Notes under the pieces: model-generated
Told to the model about the DNA's origin: nothing
Seen by the model: only the letters and a program-made list of their open reading frames with translations
Databases searched by the model: none
Assembly (NCBI GenBank): GCA_903870275.1
Contig: CAIQCK010000086.1
Span: 1 to 59,617 of the forward strand
From: an uncultured bacterium
GTDB lineage: Bacteria; Verrucomicrobiota; Verrucomicrobiia; CAIQCK01
Direction of reading: 5' to 3'
Length of the DNA: 59,617 nucleotides
Shown: positions 47,135 to 57,169 of the stretch, piece by piece
How the letters are laid out: each line of letters begins with the position of its first letter
Numbering within the stretch: the stretch's first letter is position 1
Position numbers and translations under genes: made by a program

Positions 47135-48691
47135 CTACTTCTCTTCCGAGAACTTCCCGGCCAGCCGTGAGTGGCGGAAGCCGTAGGCGAAATAAATCAC
47201 CAATCCGATGGCCATCCAGATCACGAGCCGCAGCCAGGTGTCCAGCGGCAAGTTAATCATAAGCCCAAAACAGCAGAAAACGCCCAGCGGGCACACGATC
47301 CAGTACGCCGGCGTGCGGAAGGGACGCTCAATTTTCGGGTCGGTATACCGCAGGACATACACACCGGCGCAGACAATCGCGAACGCCAGCAACGTGCCGA
47401 TGGAAACCAGTTCGCCTAAAATGTCTATTGGGAAGAGTCCCGCGAACAGCATGGCGACGAGGCCGGTAAGGATTTGTGCAATCCACGGCGTGCGGAAGCG
47501 CGGATGCACCGCGCTAAACACCGGCGGCAACAGGCCGTCCTTGGACATGCTGTAGAAAATCCGCGGCTGCCCGAGCATCATCACCAGGATCACCGACGAG
47601 AGGCCCGCGATGGCGCCGATCTTGATCACCGGCCCCATCCAACTCGACACCGAGGTGCCGAGCGAATCCACCGCCACCGCGATGGGCGCCGGAACGTTGA
47701 GCCGCGTATAGGACACCACGCCCGTCAGCACCAGCGAGACAATGATGTACAACGCAGTGCAAATGCCCAACGAAAACAGGATGCCGATGGGCATGTCGCG
47801 TTGCGGGCGCTTGGCCTCCTGCGCCGCCGTGGATACGGCGTCAAAGCCGATGTAGGCGAAGAAAATCACGGCGGCCCCGCGCAGAATGCCGCCCCAGCCA
47901 AAGTGCCCCGCCCCGTTCGCCTCCGGAATGAACGGATGCCAGTTCGCCGGGTTTACGTAAGCCACGCCGACGCCGATGAACGCGAGGATGACGAGCATTT
48001 TGATCCCCACGACCACATTGTTGAACGAGGCAGATTCCTTGATCCCAATGACCAGCAGCACCGTTACGGCCATGATGATGAGCACCGCCGGCAGGTTGAA
48101 AATGGCGGTGGCGTGGCCAAGCGTGGTGGGATCAGTTCCGACCGCCTTGATCTGCTCCAGCACCGCATCGCTGATCGGCGCCCAGCCGGACTTCATTTTG
48201 CACGCTGCGGCCAGCGCCGTGGGGATCTCGATGAGGTGCGTGCCGGTGGCTGCGGAAACCGCGGGTGGGATATGGATATTCATGTCGTAGAGCAGCGACA
48301 TGACGTAACCGGACCAACCCACCGCGACCGTCGAGGCGGCGAAGAGATACTCCAGGATCAAGTCCCAGCCGATGATCCAAGCGAACAATTCGCCGAGCGT
48401 GGCGTAGCCATACGTGTAAGCTGAGCCGGACACCGGGATCATGGAGGCGAACTCGGCGTAACACAAACCCGCCAGCCCGCAGGCGATGCCGGCGAGAACA
48501 AACGACAACACAATGGCCGGACCGGCGTATTTCGCCGCGGCCTGGCCGGTGAGCACAAAAATGCCAGCGCCAATAATCGCGCCAATGCCGAGCATGGTGA
48601 GATTGATTGGCCCCAAGGCGCGACGGAGACGATGGTCGTGGGCCACCTCATTTTGTAACGAAGCCACGCTTTTCCTTCGAAATATCTTCAT
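47135..48691 (-). CDS. APC-family amino acid permease
   Basis: A 518-residue inner-membrane transporter with about 12-14 hydrophobic segments. MLGIGAIIGAGIFVLTGQ is the glycine-rich first helix of the APC/CAT group, and FFAYIGFDAVSTAAQEAKRPQRDMP is the conserved middle motif. Resembles the cationic amino acid transporter subfamily with its large loop at about 160-195. The 134-bp gap before the oxidoreductase holds no gene. Confidence 0.88.
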   Translation of the reverse strand: MKIFRRKSVASLQNEVAHDHRLRRALGPINLTMLGIGAIIGAGIFVLTGQAAAKYAGPAIVLSFVLAGIACGLAGLCYAEFASMIPVSGSAYTYGYATLGELFAWIIGWDLILEYLFAASTVAVGWSGYVMSLLYDMNIHIPPAVSAATGTHLIEIPTALAAACKMKSGWAPISDAVLEQIKAVGTDPTTLGHATAIFNLPAVLIIMAVTVLLVIGIKESASFNNVVVGIKMLVILAFIGVGVAYVNPANWHPFIPEANGAGHFGWGGILRGAAVIFFAYIGFDAVSTAAQEAKRPQRDMPIGILFSLGICTALYIIVSLVLTGVVSYTRLNVPAPIAVAVDSLGTSVSSWMGPVIKIGAIAGLSSVILVMMLGQPRIFYSMSKDGLLPPVFSAVHPRFRTPWIAQILTGLVAMLFAGLFPIDILGELVSIGTLLAFAIVCAGVYVLRYTDPKIERPFRTPAYWIVCPLGVFCCFGLMINLPLDTWLRLVIWMAIGLVIYFAYGFRHSRLAGKFSEEK

Positions 48692-48810
48692 GCAGTGCAG
48701 GTTTCTTTAACCCGCTCCGCGCTGTTGTGCAAGGAAAGGCTGCGAGAAAGCGGAAACGAAAATTGAGACCGAAGAATGAAGAGTCAAGAGCACCGACAAT
48801 TCTTCGCTCT

Positions 48811-49254
48811 TCACTTCCCCATCCCCACCACCTTCGGCTTGCTGCCCTTCGTGAGAAACAGGACCATCGCGTGCTCACCGAGCGAGATCTCGACGAATAC
48901 GCGCGCGCCGGCCTCGTCCAGCCACTGCGCCATGCGCGGGTCGGCGGACTTCGGCTTGGCAACGGTTTTGACCTTGATCATCTCCGGCTTCAAGTCGGCG
49001 AGTTTCTCGTCGGGTTTCTTCGCGCCGATGGGCGTCAGGACGAGTTGCTGCAACTGCTCTTTGGACCGGATGACCCCTTCCTTGCAGACAAACGGCACGT
49101 GCGTCAGGCCGTCAACCCGGTCTTTCTTGCCGTTCAACACGGCCATGAACCACTCGCGCGCGGTGTCTTCGGCGGCCGTTTCCGCGGGGCGTGGAGGCGC
49201 GGCAGCAAGACAACATGCCGCAACTGTGCAAAAGATGATCGTCGTAATTCTCAC
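48811..49254 (-). CDS. small exported protein of unknown function
   Basis: A 147-residue protein with a signal peptide (1-18, cut after AAA) followed by an alpha/beta domain with the pattern AREWFMAVLNGKKDRVDGLTHVPF that resembles NTF2-like folds. No catalytic motif is visible. It diverges from the CoA-binding gene 108 bp away. The interval 48692-48810 has nothing recognisable. Confidence 0.55.
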   Translation of the reverse strand: MRITTIIFCTVAACCLAAAPPRPAETAAEDTAREWFMAVLNGKKDRVDGLTHVPFVCKEGVIRSKEQLQQLVLTPIGAKKPDEKLADLKPEMIKVKTVAKPKSADPRMAQWLDEAGARVFVEISLGEHAMVLFLTKGSKPKVVGMGK

Positions 49255-49362
49255 AACAGTGATTACCGAAACTGGCGAAAAAGGTTACAACGGACTGTCA
49301 GCCACAACGACTTGTTTTCCGCCGCCGGATAAAGCAGATTCCGCCGCAGAATAACATCAGCC

Positions 49363-49737
49363 ATGAACAAACCAACCGTCGCCGTCATCGGCGCCTCTGC
49401 GAACAAAGAAAAATTCGGCAACAAAGCCGTGCGTGCCTTCCTTCAGCAAGGCTACGACGTTTTCCCCGTCCATCCGACCGAGCAGACCATCGAGGCACTG
49501 ACGGTTTTTCGCTCCGTCCTCGACATCCCCGCCGCGCTCGACAAGGTCAGCCTCTATGTGCCGCCGGCCGTCGGCATGAAACTCGTGGGCGAGGTCGCGA
49601 AGAAGGGCTGCAAGGAACTCTGGTTGAACCCCGGCGCGGACTCGCCGGAGCTGTGCGAGAAAGCGAAAGCACTCGGCCTCAATCCCATCGTCGCCTGCTC
49701 CATCATCGGCGTCGGCGTCAATCCGCACGATCTGTGA
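49363..49737 (+). CDS. CoA-binding domain protein (YccU-like)
   Basis: A 124-residue Rossmann protein: VAVIGASANKEKFGNKAVRAFLQQGYDVFPVHP is the N-terminal CoA-binding pattern, and KELWLNPGADSPEL is also shared. Such small proteins bind CoA or related nucleotides and have no agreed role. Its stop is 12 bp from the convergent radical SAM gene. Confidence 0.85.
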   Translation: MNKPTVAVIGASANKEKFGNKAVRAFLQQGYDVFPVHPTEQTIEALTVFRSVLDIPAALDKVSLYVPPAVGMKLVGEVAKKGCKELWLNPGADSPELCEKAKALGLNPIVACSIIGVGVNPHDL

Positions 49738-49749
49738 GGCGCGTCCTTG

Positions 49750-50916
49750 TTACTGCGGCGCAAACTTCCGCCGCGCTTCCTTGACAATGGCTTCGATGTC
49801 CAGTTTTGCCACGTCGCGCCGGCCGCAGGCGCGCGCCGCCTCGACATCTTCCATTGTCCAGACGCCCGGAATGTTCATCCCACATTTCGGACAACGGCTG
49901 GCTTGCAGGTTGTTCTGCAAGATCGTGAAACCGTTGCGCTCGATCAGCAGCGCATTGCAGCCCGGACAACGCGTGTTCTCCCAATCCCCCACGCCGCCCG
50001 GCCGGTTGCCGGCGTAAACAAATCGCAGCCCTTCCTCGCGGCCAATTTCTGCCGCGCGCACCATCTGGCGCGCGCCGGTTTCCTGATGATCGGACATCCG
50101 GTAATCGCCGTGGAACGCGGTCACGTGCCACGGGATGTCCGGCGAGAGACTCTTGATGAATCTGGCGATGTCGCGCAGTTCTTCCGCGCTGTCGTTGAAC
50201 CGCGGCACCACCAGCGTCAGCACTTCCAACCAGAAGCCCCGCTCGTAAAGCAGCCGGATCGTTGAGAGCACCGGCTCCAATCGCCCGCCGAGCCGGCGAT
50301 AATTCTCCGGGTTCATCGTCTTCAGGTCCACTTTGTAAAAATCCACCCACGGCCGCAGGTAATCCACCGCCTCTGGCGTGCCGTGGCCGTTCGACACAAA
50401 GCTCGTCGCCAGTCCCGCCTGCCGCGCGGCACGAAAAACCTCCACCGCCCACTCGCTGGTAATGAGCGGCTCGTTGTAGGTGCTTGTCACCGACTGCGCG
50501 CCGCGACGCTGCGCCAGGTCCACAATTTGCCCGGCGCTGACCTCGAACGCCTCCGCGCCCGCCTCCGCATCGCGCAGCGTCTGCGAACTGACCCAATTCT
50601 GGCAGTAGTCGCAGTGGAAATCGCAACCGAGCATTCCAAAGCTGCACGCTTCCGTTCCCGGCAGCGCGTGGTAAAATGGCTTCTTCTCGATGGGGTCCAC
50701 CTGCAATCCCGCCGCGTAACCGGCCGGCACCCGCAACGTGCCGCCGGTGTTGAAGCGCACGCGACAGACACCAGTCTTTCCGTCGGCGATGAGACAACGA
50801 TGACCGCACGCCACACAACGAACCTTGTTCTCCAGCAGTTTTTCGTAAAGCGCGCCATCCCGGGTCAGCGCCCGCAATCGCGCTTCCAGGTTCGCCCCGT
50901 CGCCGTCTGTTTGCAT
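49750..50916 (-). CDS. amrS: AmmeMemoRadiSam-type radical SAM enzyme
   Basis: A 388-residue radical SAM enzyme. The 4Fe-4S motif is GCDFHCDYC (C-x3-C-x2-C) and the N-terminal CVACGHRC...GVCRVR zinc-type pattern is characteristic of AmrS. The C-terminus has two more Cys pairs (CPGC and CPKCG). Partners AmrA and AmrB (AMMECR1 and Memo domains) are not in the window, which is unusual for this system. ATG 50916 is used because the conserved region begins just after. Confidence 0.85.
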   Translation of the reverse strand: MQTDGDGANLEARLRALTRDGALYEKLLENKVRCVACGHRCLIADGKTGVCRVRFNTGGTLRVPAGYAAGLQVDPIEKKPFYHALPGTEACSFGMLGCDFHCDYCQNWVSSQTLRDAEAGAEAFEVSAGQIVDLAQRRGAQSVTSTYNEPLITSEWAVEVFRAARQAGLATSFVSNGHGTPEAVDYLRPWVDFYKVDLKTMNPENYRRLGGRLEPVLSTIRLLYERGFWLEVLTLVVPRFNDSAEELRDIARFIKSLSPDIPWHVTAFHGDYRMSDHQETGARQMVRAAEIGREEGLRFVYAGNRPGGVGDWENTRCPGCNALLIERNGFTILQNNLQASRCPKCGMNIPGVWTMEDVEAARACGRRDVAKLDIEAIVKEARRKFAPQ

Positions 50917-51010
50917 CAACCGAACCACGTTGCCCCTAATATACCACGAAATCGTCCGTCCGCTGGACTTGTTGCAGCCAGCTGAGGCAAATGTTACAAC
51001 TCCGCGCACG

Positions 51011-54000
51011 ATGAAACGCCTTTCCTTTCTTCTGATCGCCGCCGCGAGTTTGTGTTGCGCCGCGCCCGGTTCTGCCCAAAACACCAACACCAATTTCCGC
51101 GGTTTGCCCGGCTTCATCTACGAAGTCGAGGACTGGTCCACGCCGCGCGACGCCTGGACGACCAACCAGGTTTCCACCACCAAGTGGCGGCTCTGGACCA
51201 CCGAAGGCAAAGGCAAGCGCTCCCGCGATGCGTCGCTGGTGTCGCCGACGATCAAGAGCGACCGCGCCACGCCGGAGGAAGGCGCGCCAGTGCTGCACAC
51301 GCACATCACCGGCATACCGCGCGGCGTGTTTCGCGCGTGGCTCGGTCCGACCAACCGGCCGCTCGCCTACTCGCTTGACGGCGGTAAGACATGGCTCAAG
51401 TCCGCCAGTGGCGAGACCGACCTCGGCGTTTACGACATCAAGGACGGCGCGTTCGACCTGTGGGCCGACGACCGTTTTGCCTGCTCGGAAAACATCGGCT
51501 CTGCTTATTACGATTACATCCGCCTGGTTCCATTCAAACCGCCGACCCTCAGCCATCTCGCGGCGTCCCCGCTGCCGGCTGGTTCGATTCAAATCTCCTG
51601 GACCAGCAGCGAGCCGACGCCGCCCGCCGTCGTCGAGTGTGGCGGACGCGAGTTTCGCGAAACGGAGAGCGACCAGCGCAATCATCGTGTTATCCTCACC
51701 GGCTTGCCCGCCCGGAAAACTTATGAGGCACGCGTCCGTTGCCTCGGTGCACATGTCGCGCCGGTAAAATATGTCGCCCGGCAACCAAATATCAGCCGGT
51801 CGAAACCACAAACCATCGAGCTGACCGTCAGCGAACCGACCGCCACACCGCGTAAAAACTGGCCGGTGACCGCCGGAGTGCCGTTCGCCCGCGGCACGCT
51901 CTCGCCGCGGTTGGATGCGGCGCTGTTCGACGCGGAGGGCAAGCGGATGCCGGCGCAGTTTGAAGCGACGGCGGCCTGGCCGGATGGCAGCGTGAAATGG
52001 CTGCTGGTGAATTTCGCGACGGACACGGCGGACGCGCCGGTGAAGCTGCGATTGCAAATCGGCCGCGATGTCCCACCTCGCAATGACTCGCAGCCCATCA
52101 CAATCCGCGAAAGCGATGACGCTCTCACACTCGACAATGGTTCGCTCTCACTGCGCATTGGCAAAAAACAATTCGCACTGTTCGACGACTTGAAGCTTGG
52201 CGGCAAACCGGTCACCGGCGCGGCTTCCGGCGGCAACGGAAGTATTCTTGACGGCGACGGCAAAGTGTTCGCGCTCGGCAAGCCGGACGTGCTGACCATC
52301 GAAGAATGCGGCCCCGTTCGCGCCGTCATGCGTGTCGCGGGAGATTTTGTCGCGGCGGACGGCGCAAAGTTATTCCGTTGGCAAGCGCGTTACTTCATTT
52401 ACGCCGGCCAGCCGTGGGTTCGGTTGAACTGGACCATCGGCAACAACAACACCAACGCCGTCCTGACCAATCTCCAGACCGCCGGCATCCGCATTCCGTT
52501 CGCAGCGAGCGGCCCGATGCTTGGCTCGTTGGACGCCGTGCCACCGACGGCCATCGGCGACGACAAGTCCACGTGGCTGCTGCAAGACAAGGACGACCGT
52601 TTCTCCGACTCGGTGGACGGCGCGACGAAGTCCGGCCAGCACGCACTCGGCTGCGCGTTGGTCACCGACGGTCAGCGGCGGCTGTCCGTTTTCGTAAAGG
52701 ATTTCTGGCAGCTTTATCCGAAAGGCATCGGCATCAAGCGCGACGGTCTGGACGTGCGCGTGCTGCCACCGCTGCCCGCCGACGATTACGCGAAGGAATC
52801 GCAGAACGACGAGGACCTCATCCGGCTCTATTATTGTTACGACCGTGGCCAGTATCGCATCAAACGCGGGCTGGAGTTCACCACGGATATTTTTGTGCGC
52901 GTGGGCGGCGCGGAATCAGCCTCGACGGTGAACGACCGCCACAACGCAGACTGGTTCAATCATCCGCTCTTCGCGGTCGCGCCGCCGAAACATTACTGCG
53001 ACAGCGGCGTGTTCGGCATCGTCGAACCGGCGCAGGCGGGCGTTTTCGACGCTTACGAGAAACAGGTCCAGACCGGCTTCGTGAAGATGGAACAGAACCG
53101 CGAGCGCAAACATGAATACGGTTGGATGAACTACGGCGACTGGCACGGCGAGCGGCATTTCAACTGGGGCAACCACGAATACGACATGATGGGCGCGCTG
53201 GCGTTGCAATTCATCCGCACCGGCGACACGCAATGGATATGGGCCGCCGACCAGTGCACGCGGCACAGCACCGACATTGACACCATTCACTACCCCTGGC
53301 AGGCGCGGATGCCCGGCCGGGTTTATGCCCACTCCATCGGCCACGTCGGCGGCTTCTTCGACATGACCGATCCGCGTTTTCAGCGCCTCGGCAACGTCTT
53401 CGGCCTCTCCGATCCGAAGCGGCCTAATTTTTTCGTGACTGGCGCAATCGACTACGGCGGCCACATTTTCCAGCCGGGAAATTTCCGCGTCGGTTTCCTT
53501 ACCGGCGAGCGGCGCTATCTGGAAACCGCCGAGATGGTCTGCGAGGCGCAGGCAACCTACATGACCGCGAAGTTTGACTTCGGCATCGAGCGCGCCGCCG
53601 GCTGGCCGCTGATGAACGCCGTCGCCGCCTACGAAGCCACCGGCAATCTCTTCTTTCTGAATGCGGCGCGGCTCTATACCGAGAAGATCATCGGCAAGCA
53701 AACCGAGCGCGGTGACTGGAACCTCAAACATGGCCCGCCGGAGTGTCTGCACGACCCGCCGCACTACGGCGGCAAGGCGTTTGCTGCTGGCGTGCTGCTC
53801 AACGGGATGATGATGTTCGACGCCGTCGCGCCATCGCGCAATGTCAAACAATGCATCATCCGCGCCGCGCACTGGCTGGAGAAATACTCTTGGAACCACG
53901 AGACGCACCGTTTCCGCTACATTGACACCTGTCCCACGTTCGCAGACGGCCACGGCAACGGCGGCACGGATTTCCTTGTCTCCAGCGGCCTCGCCTACGC

Positions 54001-54205
54001 CTGCACGCTCGATGACGATCCCGCGCTGAAAGCGTTACTGCTGGATTCCCTCGCGCGCGCCGTCCGCGGCGGTGTCAGCGTTGGGAAGGATTACACGCAG
54101 GATATCCGGCAAACGCCGCACGCGCTGGCGATCCTGCACCAACGGTTTGGCATCAAGGAACTTCCACAACCATCACCCGTGCCTGCGAAACCGGGTTCCA
54201 AGTAG
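51011..54205 (+). CDS. secreted PL26/YetA-like exo-rhamnogalacturonan lyase-type protein
   Basis: A 1064-residue exported protein. Signal peptide 1-22, an N-terminal domain to about 170, a fibronectin-III-like stretch (about 175-260), then the PcRGLX/YetA-like barrel domain from about 270 (NWPVTAGVPFARGTLSPRL), a central beta-sandwich to about 620, and a C-terminal alpha/alpha toroid. MNYGDWHGERHFNWGNHEYDM is in the toroid. The family trims unsaturated sugars from rhamnogalacturonan. With the GH106-like gene it indicates pectin use. Confidence 0.75.
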   Translation: MKRLSFLLIAAASLCCAAPGSAQNTNTNFRGLPGFIYEVEDWSTPRDAWTTNQVSTTKWRLWTTEGKGKRSRDASLVSPTIKSDRATPEEGAPVLHTHITGIPRGVFRAWLGPTNRPLAYSLDGGKTWLKSASGETDLGVYDIKDGAFDLWADDRFACSENIGSAYYDYIRLVPFKPPTLSHLAASPLPAGSIQISWTSSEPTPPAVVECGGREFRETESDQRNHRVILTGLPARKTYEARVRCLGAHVAPVKYVARQPNISRSKPQTIELTVSEPTATPRKNWPVTAGVPFARGTLSPRLDAALFDAEGKRMPAQFEATAAWPDGSVKWLLVNFATDTADAPVKLRLQIGRDVPPRNDSQPITIRESDDALTLDNGSLSLRIGKKQFALFDDLKLGGKPVTGAASGGNGSILDGDGKVFALGKPDVLTIEECGPVRAVMRVAGDFVAADGAKLFRWQARYFIYAGQPWVRLNWTIGNNNTNAVLTNLQTAGIRIPFAASGPMLGSLDAVPPTAIGDDKSTWLLQDKDDRFSDSVDGATKSGQHALGCALVTDGQRRLSVFVKDFWQLYPKGIGIKRDGLDVRVLPPLPADDYAKESQNDEDLIRLYYCYDRGQYRIKRGLEFTTDIFVRVGGAESASTVNDRHNADWFNHPLFAVAPPKHYCDSGVFGIVEPAQAGVFDAYEKQVQTGFVKMEQNRERKHEYGWMNYGDWHGERHFNWGNHEYDMMGALALQFIRTGDTQWIWAADQCTRHSTDIDTIHYPWQARMPGRVYAHSIGHVGGFFDMTDPRFQRLGNVFGLSDPKRPNFFVTGAIDYGGHIFQPGNFRVGFLTGERRYLETAEMVCEAQATYMTAKFDFGIERAAGWPLMNAVAAYEATGNLFFLNAARLYTEKIIGKQTERGDWNLKHGPPECLHDPPHYGGKAFAAGVLLNGMMMFDAVAPSRNVKQCIIRAAHWLEKYSWNHETHRFRYIDTCPTFADGHGNGGTDFLVSSGLAYACTLDDDPALKALLLDSLARAVRGGVSVGKDYTQDIRQTPHALAILHQRFGIKELPQPSPVPAKPGSK

Positions 54206-54272
54206 AAAAGCTTTGCCTTCGACCCGACAACCGCTAGATTAACAAACCTTTGCTGGAGCAGATCGAATCACC

Positions 54273-55136
54273 ATGAAAACAGAAGCCATATTCTTCGCCG
54301 GTCCGCGCAAGGTCGAAATTCGCGAGGTCGAAGTCAGCGACCCGCAGCCGCAGCAGGTCCAGGTGCTCTGCAAGGCCGCAGGCATCAGCCACGCCGAGGC
54401 CGGCCGCTTCGCGGAAACCGACAAGTCGCTTTTCCCTCTCGCCCCCTGCCGTGAAGGCGTGGGCCAGGTCATCCGCGTCGGCAGCGACGTGAAGGACATC
54501 CAACCCGGCCAATACGTCACCTGCAACCGCTGGCAAAAAATCCAGAATATGGACGCCAGCCTTGCTCACAAAATTCCCGGCGAACCTGAAGATCCGGCGA
54601 TCTGGCTCGTGGAGCCCGTCGCGCGGGCCATCGCTGTTGCCCAATTCGCCCAAGTCCAGCCCGGCGACCGCGTCGCGATCGTCGGCGCGGGTTTCATGGG
54701 GTTGCTCATCACGCAGTTGATCGGGCGCTACCCGGTCTATGAACTCACCGTTGCGGATAAGAAGCCGAAAAACCTGAGCCTCGCCACCGAGTTTGGCGCG
54801 ACGGAAACCGTCAACACCGCCGGCAAGGATGGCGAAGCACGACTCGAAGCGTTGAAAAAGGAACCGTTCGATCTGGTCATCGCCGCCACATGCCCGCAGC
54901 CGGCGCTCGATCTCGGCCGCCAACTCTGCCGCCGCGGCGGCCGCTATGTCATCGGCATCTCCGACGACGCCGGCGCCAAGGGCCAGTTTGAGCGCGCCGT
55001 CCGCGCGATGTGGCGCGGTTTGGTGGACCTCAAGCCGCTGGTGTCCCACCGCCACAAATTCGCCGACGCTCAAGCCGCCATGGAAGCCGCCGCTCAAGGC
55101 GGCGACAACTACATCAAAGGCGTGCTGACGTTCTAA
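54273..55136 (+). CDS. zinc-independent MDR-type dehydrogenase
   Basis: A 287-residue medium-chain dehydrogenase/reductase, short for the group (about 340). Catalytic zinc Cys/His residues of alcohol dehydrogenases are not seen, and the structural-zinc loop is missing. The Rossmann site is VAIVGAGFMGLLITQLIG near residue 135. The substrate is unknown; its position after the PL26-like gene may suggest a sugar. Confidence 0.8.
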   Translation: MKTEAIFFAGPRKVEIREVEVSDPQPQQVQVLCKAAGISHAEAGRFAETDKSLFPLAPCREGVGQVIRVGSDVKDIQPGQYVTCNRWQKIQNMDASLAHKIPGEPEDPAIWLVEPVARAIAVAQFAQVQPGDRVAIVGAGFMGLLITQLIGRYPVYELTVADKKPKNLSLATEFGATETVNTAGKDGEARLEALKKEPFDLVIAATCPQPALDLGRQLCRRGGRYVIGISDDAGAKGQFERAVRAMWRGLVDLKPLVSHRHKFADAQAAMEAAAQGGDNYIKGVLTF

Positions 55137-55314
55137 GGCTTCGCCGCCGCCGCTTCACTCCCGGTTCCGCCCCTTGCCGGTCAGCGGCACGAACCGCACC
55201 GGCAGGTCGTCAAGCTTCTCCACGGTGCCAACGAGAAGTTTTTCGATGGGCACGATCCATCGCTACCGCACCCCATCCGCCGGTTCTCATTGCGTTTGCC
55301 AACGTTGTCACCGA

Positions 55315-55343
55315 TTGCTTTCACGGGCGAGGCGCGCTATAAT
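55315..55343 (+). promoter_or_regulatory. sigma70 promoter for the deacylase gene
   Basis: TATAAT at 55338-55343 follows TTGCTT at 55315-55320 with a 17-bp spacer. The Shine-Dalgarno GAAGGAGG lies at 55357-55364 before ATG 55371. Good geometry. Confidence 0.6.
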
Positions 55344-55370
55344 TGTCCCCGAACCGAAGGAGGAAAAGTT

Positions 55371-55844
55371 ATGACATGCCTCGAACGGATTGAGCAGTAT
55401 CTGAAACAACAAGGCGTTCGCTACGAAGTCCTCCATCATGCGTGCGCCTTTACGGCCCAGCGAGTCGCTCAGGCCGAACACATCCCTGGCAAAATGCAGG
55501 TCAAAGTCGTTGTCCTGCGCTCCGGCAACCAGTTCCTCATGGCCATGCTGTCCGCCATGGCCCACGTGGACGTGGCGGCGTTTGGCAAAGCAGCTGGCAA
55601 ACCCTGCAAGCTCGCGACCGAAGCGGAATTCAAGGACCTGTTTCCCGACTGCGAGGTTGGCGCGATGCCGCCGCTGGGCAGCTTCTACTCGCTGCCCGTT
55701 TATGCCGACGACTTGTTGGAGGAAGACGACGAGATCGTTATGCAGGCCGGCACGCACACCGAATCCGTCAAGATCGGATGGGACGACTACCTGCGGTTGG
55801 AGCGGCCCACGCTGGCGCAGATCAGTCATCGGGCCTACGCGTGA
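55371..55844 (+). CDS. YbaK/EbsC-type aminoacyl-tRNA deacylase
   Basis: A 157-residue editing domain that removes mischarged amino acids from tRNA. KQQGVRYEVLHH begins the fold, VKVVVLR contains the conserved Lys, and GAMPPLGSFYSLPVYADDLL is the family substrate loop. Which amino acid it edits is unclear. Strong GAAGGAGG supports ATG 55371. Confidence 0.83.
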   Translation: MTCLERIEQYLKQQGVRYEVLHHACAFTAQRVAQAEHIPGKMQVKVVVLRSGNQFLMAMLSAMAHVDVAAFGKAAGKPCKLATEAEFKDLFPDCEVGAMPPLGSFYSLPVYADDLLEEDDEIVMQAGTHTESVKIGWDDYLRLERPTLAQISHRAYA

Positions 55845-55998
55845 ACCACCGCTCAAGACGTGCAAGCTTCCAAGCTCGCGCAGCGTGCGCCAGAAAACAG
55901 GCGGACGGGTTTGAAGACCCGCCCCGCTTCCAAAGCGCGGTGTCAGGGTTCGCTTTACGCTTGATTGCCGCGAAACTTTCCGCGACAACGAAGCGTCA

Positions 55999-56889
55999 AT
56001 GACGAATGCGCTGATTCTACGTTCGCCCGGTAAAATCAATTTCGGGCTGGATATCATCCGCAAGCGGCCGGACGGCTTTCACGAACTGGAGAGCCTCATG
56101 GTGCCGCTGGACGTGTGCGACGAAATGGTTTTCGAGTCGCGGGAAGCTGGCCACGGTGTGACGATGGACTGCGACGTGCCCGACTTGCCCACCGATTCCG
56201 GCAACCTCGTCATCCGCGCCGCCGAATTGCTCCGCCGGCACACCGATGTCACCGCCGGCGCACACATCAAACTGCGCAAGCGCCTCCCCATCGCCGCTGG
56301 CATGGGCGGCGGCAGTGGCAACGGCGCTGTTGCGCTCACCGGCCTGAACCAGATCTGGCAACTGGGCCTCTCGCGCGAGCAACTCCTGCCGCTTGCCGCG
56401 ACGCTTGGCTCCGACTGCGCCCTCTTTCTGGACCCGAAGCCGTCCTTCTGCCACGGCCGCGGCGAACGTGTCGAACCGCTCGCCGACGCCGAGACGCGGA
56501 CGCTGCACGCCGCGCACTTTGTCCTTATCAACCCCGGTTTCGGCATCTCCACCAAGTGGGCCTACGAACAAATCGGACCCTTCTTGACGGGCCGCGCCGG
56601 TGCCATTAAGGTCATTCTCAATGCGCTGGCCGCGGGCGACCTGCCGGCGGCGGCGCGCGCGATGGTCAACACGCTCGAAGGACCCGCGCTGCGCAAGTTC
56701 CCGTTGTTGGGACTGCTCAAGGAATCGCTCGCGCGCAACGGCTGCGTGGGCGCGATGATGAGCGGCAGCGGCGCGACGGTGTTCGGAGTCGCCACCGACC
56801 AAGCCAACGCCAAACGCGCGTTGGCCGCGGCCCGCGCCGAGTTCGGTGAGAAGATGTGGATGACGGTGGCGCAGGCGCATGCGCAGTGA
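55999..56889 (+). CDS. ispE: 4-diphosphocytidyl-2-C-methyl-D-erythritol kinase
   Basis: A GHMP kinase of the MEP isoprenoid pathway, 296 residues. SPGKINFGLDI starts the fold, with the phosphate loop GMGGGSGNGA at 101-110 and MMSGSGATVFGVA at the C-terminus. The preceding 154 bp hold no gene. A tRNA gene lies downstream. Confidence 0.94.
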   Translation: MTNALILRSPGKINFGLDIIRKRPDGFHELESLMVPLDVCDEMVFESREAGHGVTMDCDVPDLPTDSGNLVIRAAELLRRHTDVTAGAHIKLRKRLPIAAGMGGGSGNGAVALTGLNQIWQLGLSREQLLPLAATLGSDCALFLDPKPSFCHGRGERVEPLADAETRTLHAAHFVLINPGFGISTKWAYEQIGPFLTGRAGAIKVILNALAAGDLPAAARAMVNTLEGPALRKFPLLGLLKESLARNGCVGAMMSGSGATVFGVATDQANAKRALAAARAEFGEKMWMTVAQAHAQ

Positions 56890-56959
56890 TCCGTGACTCG
56901 TAATTCGTAATCCGAATTGCGGACCACGAATCACGAGTCAAGGATAACGATTTTCGGAC

Positions 56960-57033
56960 TGCCCGGTGGTGTAATGGTAACACAGCGGCCTTTGGAGCCG
57001 TTTTTCATGGTTCGAATCCATGCCGGGCAGCCA
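56960..57033 (+). tRNA. tRNA-Gln (anticodon TTG)
   Basis: TGCCCGG pairs with CCGGGCA to form the acceptor, and the CCA end is encoded (57031-57033). The anticodon loop is CTTTGGA with TTG, reading CAA. GGTTCGAATCC gives the T loop. The integrase gene lies 136 bp downstream, the usual layout of an element inserted in the tRNA 3' end. Confidence 0.95.
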
Positions 57034-57169
57034 CTTCGTTTTTAACCCGCATTTACCGAATTATAACACACTTCAGACTTTCACTTCTTTGATTATTCTT
57101 GCTAGTTTTTGCTTTATACCCTATTCTTTCCGGTAGCTTCCAGAGCTATTCGCGACAGGACGGTCGAGC

